Below are positions 9,301 through 16,741 of a DNA stretch of 64,000 nucleotides, piece by piece. This stretch comes from Anaerolineaceae bacterium (GTDB lineage Bacteria > Chloroflexota > Anaerolineae > Aggregatilineales > Phototrophicaceae). The stretch spans positions 129,853 through 193,852 of the forward strand of contig JACKCH010000017.1 of NCBI GenBank assembly GCA_020634115.1. Direction: 5' to 3'. The notes beneath the pieces were generated by a model, which was given only the letters and a program-made list of their open reading frames with translations, did not search any database and was not told where the DNA came from. Position 1 is the stretch's first letter, and every line of letters begins with the position of its first letter. A program made the position numbers and the translations under genes.

Positions 9301-12300
9301 TGGCAGTGCGGCGGATATACGTTGCCACCTGGCTATCCAGCAGGTTGATAACGTCATCAGGCGGCGCATCACCACGCGGGAACTGCACGATCACACGCCC
9401 CAGGTGCTGGTCCCGCTCGAAAATAATCGCTCTGGCCTGGGGGATATTCAATGTCTGAGCGATTTCTCGCAAGGCGATTTCCAGAATGTTCTCACTATCC
9501 AGCGATTGTGCCAGCGCTACGGATACCCGGTTCAGCAGGCTTAACCGTTCAGTGCGATATTCGGCTTCGGTGTAGAGGTCGGCGTTCGCTAACGCGACGG
9601 CCACCTGGTTGGCGAAGGCGAAACCGGCCTGTTGTGCCTGGATGTCATCATAGAAGCGTGGTTCGGTTTTCGCGAGGGCGATCATCCCGACGACGTTGTG
9701 CTGGTTGACCAGGGGGATACCCATCCAGCTCTTATGATCGTTTTCGCCGGGGAGGGGGTCGCGTCCTTCCAGGTTGCTGATTGCGAAGACGCTGCGCGTT
9801 TCCATCACCTGCCTGATCCGGCTGTGCGTGGCGATAGGAATGCGGGCATTCTCATCCTCAATGATGACAACATGCTCATCGAATCCCTGAAATCCCTCTA
9901 GGACGAGGGTATCTCCACTGCGACTCCAAAGTGTCATCGAATCATAAGGGATAACGCGCTCAATCTCCTCGACTGCCAGATCAATCACATCTTCCCGGTT
10001 GAGCGAAGCCGTGATGCGGCTGGAAACCTCAGTTAGTACTGCCAACTGATTCGCCCGTGCCTCAATGTCATGCTCCAGGCGTGCCCGCTCGGTCACATCT
10101 TCAATCAGGAGTACCGCGCCCTGGATTGCGTCGGCGCTGCCCAGGGGATATACATAGAAATTGTTGATAAATGCCCCTGGCTTCGCTGCGTAGGTGAGAG
10201 ACTGATTGAGCTTCTCGCGGGGTTCGCCCGTGCTCAGCACCCGCACCACATCATTCTTGAGGATACTGACCAACTGCGGCGTGTAGGCGAAGAGGTCGCG
10301 TTGTAATGCTTCTCCTGCATCCCACCCGTAACGCTCCTGCATATAACGGTTGATAGACCGGATACGCCCCGACGGGTCAAGCACGACGATACCCTGGCCG
10401 ATAGAGGCGACTACTGATTCGTTGAAATATTGCAGGTTCAATGTTCTCTGGAAGAGCCGGGCATTCTGGATAGCCACTGCTGACAGGTTAGCAACGCGAC
10501 GAATCAGGTTGCGGAACTCACTGAAGTTTGCGTCGTGATCGGCGTCACTGCCCATGTGGAGGGCGCCCAGGCTGTTACCGCCAGCTTGCAGCGGTAGAAT
10601 CAGCGAAGTTGCCTCGCCTTGCTCCTGCCAGGTTTGCAGGTCTTCATACGTTATGTCGGTGGTGTCTTCAGTGTAGTACAGCACATCTTGTCCGCTGGTA
10701 TGGGCTTTTGCCAGCGCCGTCTCATCAATTTGTATCCGGTGTTCCTGCCGGATATCCAGGCCGCCTTCTTCCTGAACAACAATGTGAATGATGTCGAACC
10801 CGGTCTCCTGGGTGCTTTGCAGTGCCAGCGTCATCCGGTTAAACGGTGCGATAAGCAGTAAATTCGTGGCGATGGCCTGCGTGATTTCACCAATGTCCAG
10901 CGTCTTGGTAATTGCCTCCATCATGTCGTTCAACCGGGCTTCCTGCTCTACCGTTTGCAGGCTTGCCAGGTACAGACGCATGTTTTCGATGGTGGACGCA
11001 GCCTGATGTCCAAAAATCTCCAGCACTTCCACCGCAGATCGTTCGGGGCGCAGGTCGTCCTGAGGGCGATCCAGGCTCATGATACCGAGCAGATTGCCGC
11101 CCGCGCCCAACAGTGGCACCAGCAGCATGTCGCCGTCATGCCAGTTGCGGAAGTCGTCGGTATGCGGCAGGAGGCGGTTGCCCTCAAATCGGGTACTCAG
11201 CCCATTGCGTAGATGGTCGGAGAACTGACGGGTCATCTCAACCGGGAAGAAATAGGATTCACTGATGCGCTCTACACCGCTTAAGAGGTTTTCCAGGTCT
11301 CCAAGCTCAATGGTGTGTACTTTGCTCTCTTCAAAGACATCCAGCGGTTGGCCGGCCTGTGCCACCCGGCGCAGCAGGCGGGCGTCCTCGTCAATCAGGC
11401 TGATTACAATCGTGTCGAAACCGACACTGTGCTGGATGCTGTGCGCGATAGCTTCCAGCAGGGTAACCTGGTCTACGTTGGTATGGAGCATCTGGCCGAG
11501 TTCAAAGATGGAGTTCAACTGCTCAACCCGGCGGCGCAGTCGGTTGCTGCGTTCGATCTGTTCCCGGTAGCGGCGATAGTTGCCATAGCCTAAGGAAGCC
11601 TTGGCCGCCAATGTCAGCAGGAACACTGCTGCTCGCTCATCGAAGTTGTTCGGGCGGCTGTGGTGCAGGTGTATGACACCGACCACTTCATCTTCAAACA
11701 GGAAGGCTGCCGCCACCCCGGAACGAATCTTGGAATCCGGTGCTTCCATCGGATTATTCAGGTAGTCGCTCACCAGCACCGATTCGGCTCCACGCAGGAT
11801 GGCTTCTCGCTCAATATCGGCCAGACCACGCCCGACGAGCGTTTCACCACCCAGGCGGCGCTCTATTTCGGGTTGGTCCGGCTGTGACCAGGTTGAGTGG
11901 GGCTGTAGTAAAACGATGGTGCTCCCATCGGCATAAGCCGCACGTGCTGCCTCATAGCGGATCACATCCAGCACCGGGTCAAGGTCCAGCCGTTGGGTGA
12001 GTTCGTTACTGACATTCGAGATGGCGTCAAGTTCTTGCAGGCGGCGGTTCAGGTTCTGGCCCGCAGATTGATACAGGTTGAGTCGTTCAATGGTCGTTGC
12101 GATCTGTGAGGCGACGCTTTCCAGGGTTTCGACATCGGATTCAGTGTAATCGCCAGTTCGGTTGGCGATGCCTAATTCACCTAGCGAGCGATCCCCGATA
12201 ATGAGCGGGACGATCACCGAACGCCGCACCCCGACCCGGCGGGCAATATGCCGGTAACTTTCCAGCACCCTGGAGTCGGCGATCACATCATTGGTTAAGA

Positions 12301-14551
12301 AGGGACGCTGCGATACGGCGACACTGTTCTCAAACCCTTTGCTGAAGATATCCTGCACCAAAGGCTCGTGCAGCTCGGTGCCAAATACCCAGCGCGGATA
12401 AGTCGTCAGGCTGCCGGTCTGCTGGTCAAGCACGTTGATGTAAATCAGAGGGCTGGATAACAGCGCGGCGATTTCAGAAAGGATCGGGGCGAACGAGTCC
12501 TCAGATGTCAGAATGCCCCCGGCGTGTTCCGCGATCTTTCGCAGACTCTCGGATTCCTGCACGCGCCGCTGCACTTCACGGTACAGGCGGGCATTTTCAA
12601 TCATGCTGGCCGTCTGTGTGGCAAAAATGAGCAGCAGACGGGCATCTTTGTCGGTGAAGTCTTCCCCATTCGCTTTGTTAGCAACCTGGATGACGCCGAT
12701 GCGGCGACCACCGGCAGATAAAACGGCAATCAGTGTCTTTTCAATGCCGACCTGTTCGACAAAATCATCCAGCCCGACTTCAAAGATCGCTGTTTCTACG
12801 CTGGCCTGATTGGTATACCAGTAATCGCCCATTTTCCAGAAGCGGTGGAGCACACTATCCGGGTGCAGGACGATGCGGTAGTTTTCAGCCTGTTCCGCCG
12901 CCACGCCATAGACCGGGGGCTGGATAACCAACTGCTGACTGGCATCGTCATACAGGAGAATCCCGCAGATTGTCAGCCCCATAAGGCGGGCAATACGCTC
13001 GTTAATATCGGAATAGAACTCGCCTTCATGGCTGAGCGCACCAATGGCGTGGGTGATCTCTTGCAGCCCTAACAATTCGCTCTCGCGGCGCTGCTCACGC
13101 TGGTAGAGGCGGATATTTTCGACCACAATGGCGGCCTGGGCTGCCAGCACCAGCATATCCTTGACATCGCGGGACGTAAAACCGCCTTCGGTTCGTTTCC
13201 CGCTGATCTGAATCAGCCCGATGCGCTGGTTGCCAACCTCCATCGGAATCAACGCCAGGTTGGTAATGCCGGTTACGGAAAACAGCGGGAGCAAGCCCAA
13301 AGCTGCGATGAGCGCTTCATCTTCCACATCATTGGAAATCCAGTAAAGCTGGTTTTCCCAGATGTCACGCTGCGGGCTGTCCGGCGGCACGGGGATCACA
13401 AAATTCTGCGCCACATGATCGGGCAATCCATAAAACGGGCGTTCCGGGATGAGTGCCTCCCGGTTTTCATCGTAAAGCAGGAATCCGCAGAACTCCGCGC
13501 CGATGAGATGAGCAATACGCTCGCTTAAAGCCTTGTAGATCGGGGCGGCATCGCTGCCGGCGGCCTCTTGCTGGGCTAACTCTTGCAGACTCACCATGTC
13601 ACTGACGCGCTGAATCTGTTCGTGATAGAGTTCGGCATTGTAGATAGATGTCGCAATCTGCTTGCTGATCGCTTGCAGGAGCGCCAGGTCAGCCTGGGAG
13701 AAGCGATTGGGCTGGTGGCTGGAAAGCTCGAACGTGCCGATAAAACGATCTCCCAATGAGAGGGGTACAGCCACATAACTGGCAAAAAAATCAGGGATTT
13801 TGGGGGAAAGCGCATTGCCATCCCCGGCCTGGTGTACCAGCACCGGTTTTTTGTATTGGGCTATCCAGCCGGAGATACCTTCTCCCAGGCGATACCCGCC
13901 GCCTTGCTCAGTGAGCGCCAGTAAGTAGGCAGTGTCTCCAACCCACCCGCGTGGACTCAGGAACTGCTTGTTGCCGTCCCACAGGCAGATTTCCCCGGCG
14001 TCAGCAGGGGCGGTACGCATGACAATCGAGAGGAGCGCCTGCAATACCTGTTCCACGCCCATGCTCGCGTTGATCGTTTCGCCAATTTCATTGATGATAA
14101 TAATAGCGTGGGAAAGGTTGAGGGCATCCGGGTGGCCGGTGTTGGTGGCTAATTCGCGCATGACGACGACCATACGCTGATCGTGCCCGGTTGGAATCGT
14201 GTGTGAGGAAGCCTCAACCCAGCGGGAACCAAGCTGAAATGCCGCCTGGCCTTCACCCGTAAAAAGCTCCAGGAAATTATCGGTGGGGCTTGCCTGCCGC
14301 GCAATGTATTCCAGGCTAAGACTGCCGCCATTTGCGCCCAGCCACTTGCGGGCGCGGGGGTTTATATAGATGAGCTGACCGTGTTCGCTGGAAACCAGCA
14401 CCGCGTCATCGTGCGAGGCCAACTCCCATTCGGGGGTGCCTTCCGCCTCTGCTGGAAGTGGGCCAAGTGCCTGTCGCTGGCGTGTCCATAAGTACAATCC
14501 CAGCGTAATGACAGCGCCACTGACGATCGCAATAAATCCCAGTCCCTCCAT
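6341..14551 (-). CDS. Giant membrane-anchored hybrid-sensor histidine kinase with ~12 GAF and 3 PAS domains
   Basis: 2736 residues, several times the usual kinase length. Order read from the translation: one N-terminal membrane segment (about 5-23); PAS-like domain (about 42-138); seven consecutive GAF domains (about 145-1385), most ending with an (I/E)N-(A/M)-x-LY linker helix; a second PAS (about 1390-1510); five more GAF domains (about 1520-2370); a third PAS (about 2385-2490); HisKA with SHELRTP, phosphoacceptor His2511 (codon at 7019-7021); HATPase_c with NLIDNAFNYT (N box), DTGIGIP (G1) and GTGLGLPIV (G2). All kinase motifs are intact. GAF and PAS ligands are unknown; no bilin-binding Cys context was obvious. 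It lies between two response regulators in one operon (gaps 48 and 30 bp). No frameshift is visible over 8.2 kb, arguing that it is expressed. Confidence 0.93.
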   Translation of the reverse strand: MEGLGFIAIVSGAVITLGLYLWTRQRQALGPLPAEAEGTPEWELASHDDAVLVSSEHGQLIYINPRARKWLGANGGSLSLEYIARQASPTDNFLELFTGEGQAAFQLGSRWVEASSHTIPTGHDQRMVVVMRELATNTGHPDALNLSHAIIIINEIGETINASMGVEQVLQALLSIVMRTAPADAGEICLWDGNKQFLSPRGWVGDTAYLLALTEQGGGYRLGEGISGWIAQYKKPVLVHQAGDGNALSPKIPDFFASYVAVPLSLGDRFIGTFELSSHQPNRFSQADLALLQAISKQIATSIYNAELYHEQIQRVSDMVSLQELAQQEAAGSDAAPIYKALSERIAHLIGAEFCGFLLYDENREALIPERPFYGLPDHVAQNFVIPVPPDSPQRDIWENQLYWISNDVEDEALIAALGLLPLFSVTGITNLALIPMEVGNQRIGLIQISGKRTEGGFTSRDVKDMLVLAAQAAIVVENIRLYQREQRRESELLGLQEITHAIGALSHEGEFYSDINERIARLMGLTICGILLYDDASQQLVIQPPVYGVAAEQAENYRIVLHPDSVLHRFWKMGDYWYTNQASVETAIFEVGLDDFVEQVGIEKTLIAVLSAGGRRIGVIQVANKANGEDFTDKDARLLLIFATQTASMIENARLYREVQRRVQESESLRKIAEHAGGILTSEDSFAPILSEIAALLSSPLIYINVLDQQTGSLTTYPRWVFGTELHEPLVQDIFSKGFENSVAVSQRPFLTNDVIADSRVLESYRHIARRVGVRRSVIVPLIIGDRSLGELGIANRTGDYTESDVETLESVASQIATTIERLNLYQSAGQNLNRRLQELDAISNVSNELTQRLDLDPVLDVIRYEAARAAYADGSTIVLLQPHSTWSQPDQPEIERRLGGETLVGRGLADIEREAILRGAESVLVSDYLNNPMEAPDSKIRSGVAAAFLFEDEVVGVIHLHHSRPNNFDERAAVFLLTLAAKASLGYGNYRRYREQIERSNRLRRRVEQLNSIFELGQMLHTNVDQVTLLEAIAHSIQHSVGFDTIVISLIDEDARLLRRVAQAGQPLDVFEESKVHTIELGDLENLLSGVERISESYFFPVEMTRQFSDHLRNGLSTRFEGNRLLPHTDDFRNWHDGDMLLVPLLGAGGNLLGIMSLDRPQDDLRPERSAVEVLEIFGHQAASTIENMRLYLASLQTVEQEARLNDMMEAITKTLDIGEITQAIATNLLLIAPFNRMTLALQSTQETGFDIIHIVVQEEGGLDIRQEHRIQIDETALAKAHTSGQDVLYYTEDTTDITYEDLQTWQEQGEATSLILPLQAGGNSLGALHMGSDADHDANFSEFRNLIRRVANLSAVAIQNARLFQRTLNLQYFNESVVASIGQGIVVLDPSGRIRSINRYMQERYGWDAGEALQRDLFAYTPQLVSILKNDVVRVLSTGEPREKLNQSLTYAAKPGAFINNFYVYPLGSADAIQGAVLLIEDVTERARLEHDIEARANQLAVLTEVSSRITASLNREDVIDLAVEEIERVIPYDSMTLWSRSGDTLVLEGFQGFDEHVVIIEDENARIPIATHSRIRQVMETRSVFAISNLEGRDPLPGENDHKSWMGIPLVNQHNVVGMIALAKTEPRFYDDIQAQQAGFAFANQVAVALANADLYTEAEYRTERLSLLNRVSVALAQSLDSENILEIALREIAQTLNIPQARAIIFERDQHLGRVIVQFPRGDAPPDDVINLLDSQVATYIRRTAKPLIYENIADLPDDDPIKQELVPRGVVTYGLIPMTVGGQVIGAFELETPFGIRRFNEEQIELGQIIANQAAIAVQNTNLLEQTLVRSHELETLLEAAQATSLTLNLDDVYRSVASLMLQALMMDDCSIMLWDNVENVLTVEIDKPRSPEKVKDSAQMYNLREHPVRLRAMESREILILQANAPTIDRAELALLTERGNVLHALVPLVVRDQSIGLVQLGTNNPNQSFGYQESRLAQALSSQAAIAIQNARLSTETAALVEESFIINNLSQAISSTLEMDDMITIIREQIPRVTDADELYLALYDNESQQINFPLAVAQGKEYAIEPRILNTDEVSFIIRHRRSLTLGGGNWDANDMRRNLGITNGEGQVKSYLGVPVVAGDQVMGVLAVRDSQRNRTFGINDERLLMTVGTQLGAAIQNARLFKQIRSFADELHLRVQERTAELQKERDRIDTLYHITSDLARTLDLDRVLARALEMVVKAVNADDGTVMLIDPMTDQLFPRTTLHGDPKQYMVKPHPAQKLAEWLIGNDSYVVVDDLQEQPYWDANDAEARNWSSALAVQLETNDDVQGVIVLLSRKSGVFTESQIKLVVAAANQIASSMSNAELYHLIRDQAERLGVLLRAEQEEAEKNTAILDSIADGVMLADAEGVVVLFNPAAQRILDLPRDHVLGQTLQRLTGIFGGSAHKWSDTIIEWQRDPEQHPEGSFLEERLNLGKRVVSVHLSPVFTAERFLGTVSVFRDITKEVEVDQIKSQFVSNVSHELRTPMTSIKGFADLLLMGVAGEIPEAQKSFLSKIKTNADRLSHLVDDLLNISKIDAGERLNLDLVEITNILTPLVTSLQHRVESENKQLAVTLEIEPQIPPVMVDPHKLTQIMTNLIDNAFNYTYAGGKIGVKAQSQGDEILISVSDTGIGIPPEFQPRIWERFERYEDHALVMDVAGTGLGLPIVKQLVEMHHGTVWFESEQGKGTTFFVSLPFEQPEHEGSK

Positions 14552-14599
14552 ACGTTTTCACCTCACACTCACTTGAGAACCGGGCATGGGCCTGTGGAT

Positions 14600-15535
14600 T
14601 CACCAGGATGTCAGGATACGCGACCCTGTATCGGTTTCACCGCTGATGCCCCGGCGACGATCTTCGGCTGCCAGTTCCACAATTTCACGGATGTCGGAGA
14701 ATTGGTGTGTTTTGGTGGACACCGATCCGGTGGAAAGTGTCATCAATGATTCCTGACGTTCGCCATTAACCGGGTCTGGCACCAGAATATAGCCTCGCTC
14801 ACGATCAATGAACGAGTAATGCTGCTTGACATCGGAGTTGAAGCGTTCGACCAGCCGGTGCTTCAACTTGTCGGGGTCGGCCACATGGGTGATGATGATA
14901 AAATTGTCGTCCGCCGGGTGTCCCACGAAGTCATCTTTGGTGCCTTGCTCATTGAGGACTTCACTAATCAGACGAGTCATGAATTTCTTCACCTCGTCCC
15001 GCGCTACAAAGCCATAGACTTCGTAAAACGATTCGAAGTTGTTCAGTTTTACGTCAATATATGTCCAGTCATGGTCGGCGTGCATCAGGGAACGCAGCTC
15101 ATCTTCGATAATCTGGCCTTTAGGCAGACCGGACTTCGGGTCCCGGTTGACCTGGATTTCCACGGAGCGAATCGCGTTCTGGACGCGCAGTTTGAGTTCC
15201 TCAATATCAAAGGGTTTCGTGATGTAGTCATCAGCGCCCAATTCCAACCCGATGATCTTGTCGCTGCGCTCATCCTTCTGAGTCAGGAAGATAATCGGGA
15301 TATGGCTGGTACGAGACGTCGTGCGCAGTTCCCGGCATACGTCATAACCGTTCATATCTGGCAGCATAATATCCAGAATAATCAGGTCGGGCAGCTGCTT
15401 GCGGGTCATTGTCAACGCATCGTTGCCACGCGGCGCGATTTGAACTTCATACTGCTGCCCGCTGAAGTAAATTCGCAGCATGTTGGCGATGTCAAAATCG
15501 TCTTCAACTACCAGGATTGTTCGACCATTACTCAT
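14600..15535 (-). CDS. Response regulator with receiver and degenerate GGDEF domain
   Basis: 311 residues. The receiver (about 1-125) has acidic residues E11-D12-D13, phosphoacceptor D55 in ILDIMLP, T in FLTQKD and K in TKPF. The second domain starts with DPKSGLPKG, the usual DPLTGLPNR entry to a diguanylate cyclase, continues with YIDVKLNNF, but the GG(D/E)EF signature reads GHPADDNF, so cyclase activity is unlikely; it may bind nucleotide or partner protein. ATG 15535 (MSNGRTILVVEDD) was chosen because the receiver begins almost at once; an ATG at 15550 is also in frame. First gene of the operon with the giant kinase. Confidence 0.88.
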   Translation of the reverse strand: MSNGRTILVVEDDFDIANMLRIYFSGQQYEVQIAPRGNDALTMTRKQLPDLIILDIMLPDMNGYDVCRELRTTSRTSHIPIIFLTQKDERSDKIIGLELGADDYITKPFDIEELKLRVQNAIRSVEIQVNRDPKSGLPKGQIIEDELRSLMHADHDWTYIDVKLNNFESFYEVYGFVARDEVKKFMTRLISEVLNEQGTKDDFVGHPADDNFIIITHVADPDKLKHRLVERFNSDVKQHYSFIDRERGYILVPDPVNGERQESLMTLSTGSVSTKTHQFSDIREIVELAAEDRRRGISGETDTGSRILTSW

Positions 15536-15865
15536 GATTGCCCCCACCATCCTTCATACTCTTAGGGTGCTATGTCAAAACCTCACGAAATATCATTCAC
15601 TATACAGGTTAACATACATTCACGCCAGCCTGCCATAACTCGAGATGGCAGACAAACGACCTGTGGTTTTGCAGCGGTTGGTTCACAGTACATCAGTGAA
15701 CACACTGTTCCCGAATCGCATTTCAAAACCTGTGAGTGGCGGCTTTTACTATAACCACTCTCTGATTAGTATACCGTCAAACATGAATTCCCGTTGGTAA
15801 GAAATTACGCAAAAACGTCGTTTTGTGGTTAGGAAATCGTTTGGATATGGGCAGTTGTGCCTAAC
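15536..15865. other. Intergenic region between divergent genes
   Basis: About 330 bp separating the signalling operon (minus) from the TetR gene (plus). AT-rich relative to its flanks, with no convincing open frame. It must hold the promoter of the signalling operon, but I could not place a -35/-10 pair with acceptable spacing on the minus strand. The TetR promoter begins at 15866. Confidence 0.5.
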
Positions 15866-15912
15866 TTGACAACCTCTTGTGGATACTTGATAATCAAATG
15901 GAGATTAGATTG
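15866..15912 (+). promoter_or_regulatory. TetR promoter with overlapping palindromic operator
   Basis: TTGACA at 15866-15871, exactly 17 bp, GATAAT at 15889-15894: a strong sigma70-type promoter. The 22-bp segment 15891-15912 is an imperfect palindrome with left half AATCAAAT and right half ATTAGATT. The same promoter plus operator recurs at 20445-20491 (39 of 47 positions identical). The site overlaps the end of the -10 box and the expected start of transcription, so binding would repress. It is probably autoregulated by the TetR protein encoded just downstream. Confidence 0.75.
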
Positions 15913-15933
15913 TTTTGTGAGAGGATTTTATCA

Positions 15934-16581
15934 GTGGCACGCAAACCGGCGGACCAATCGGTAAGCCGCGACGATATTCTGGAGGCAGCGGCGGATGTAC
16001 TGCGGCGCAATGGTTATGAACTAACCACGATGAAGGACATCGCTGCCGAAGTGAATTTAACGGCGGCCAGTTTATACCATCATTTTCGTAACAAAGATAC
16101 CTTGTTGTTAGCTGTGCTGGAAATTGGCCTGGAGCACATTATCAGCAAGATTGAACCCCTTGTTGAGGCTGAAAATCTGCCGGATACCAAACTGCGTGAG
16201 ATGATTCATGCGCATATTGTTGGATTGACACAAAATACGGCTGTCGCGGCGGCAATGGTCTTCGAGATCAGTTCGCTGCTCAATGTCAAGCCGCCCCACG
16301 CCGGGGCAAGTCCCGCCGATAAGCAGGCCTACGGGGAATATACCCTGCGGCGCGATGCGTTTTTTACGCGGCGTGACCGTTTCGAGGAATTGTTCCACTG
16401 CGTGATACAGGGAGGTATTCAGTCGGGCGTGTTCCGCCCGGTGGATGTGGGGATTTTCACCAAAGCACTGTTGGGGGCGCACAATTGGGTTGGGGTGTGG
16501 TATCGCGAGGGTGGGCGCTTGAGCGGTGGCGAAATCGCTGACCTGATGGCCGATACATTCCTGCGGGCGCTGCAAGTGTAA
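15934..16581 (+). CDS. TetR/AcrR family transcriptional regulator
   Basis: 215 residues from a GTG at 15934 preceded by AGAGGA (15920-15925) with 8-nt spacing; the 19 upstream in-frame codons overlap the promoter and operator and are excluded. The N-terminal helix-turn-helix is clear: ILEAAADVLRRNGY, TTMKDIAAEVNLTAASLYHHF, NKDTLL. The C-terminal domain (about 75-215) is a helical ligand pocket of the type used by acyl-CoA-sensing TetR proteins such as FadR or PaaR, but the ligand is not provable from sequence. Its likely operator is present in its own promoter and in that of the beta-oxidation-like cluster at 20526. Confidence 0.92.
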   Translation: MARKPADQSVSRDDILEAAADVLRRNGYELTTMKDIAAEVNLTAASLYHHFRNKDTLLLAVLEIGLEHIISKIEPLVEAENLPDTKLREMIHAHIVGLTQNTAVAAAMVFEISSLLNVKPPHAGASPADKQAYGEYTLRRDAFFTRRDRFEELFHCVIQGGIQSGVFRPVDVGIFTKALLGAHNWVGVWYREGGRLSGGEIADLMADTFLRALQV

Positions 16582-16741
16582 TCCAATGAAGCATTCGGCA
16601 TAGAGGCGAAGCAAATCGCAGCTGCGATTCGCGCCAAACCAGTACGTTGATTGGTGACCGCTTCCAACAGCCTATCATGGTGATTTATCCGGCGTTATGG
16701 GATAATCGCTCATATACGCAATCTATCCGTGTGACAATTCC

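Noticed and set aside
14819..15565. 248-codon plus-strand frame opposite the response regulator
   Set aside because: The opposite strand encodes an unmistakable receiver domain; this frame has no motif.
15877..15933. Upstream extension of the TetR protein
   Set aside because: It overlaps the -10 box and operator; GTG 15934 has a good ribosome site.
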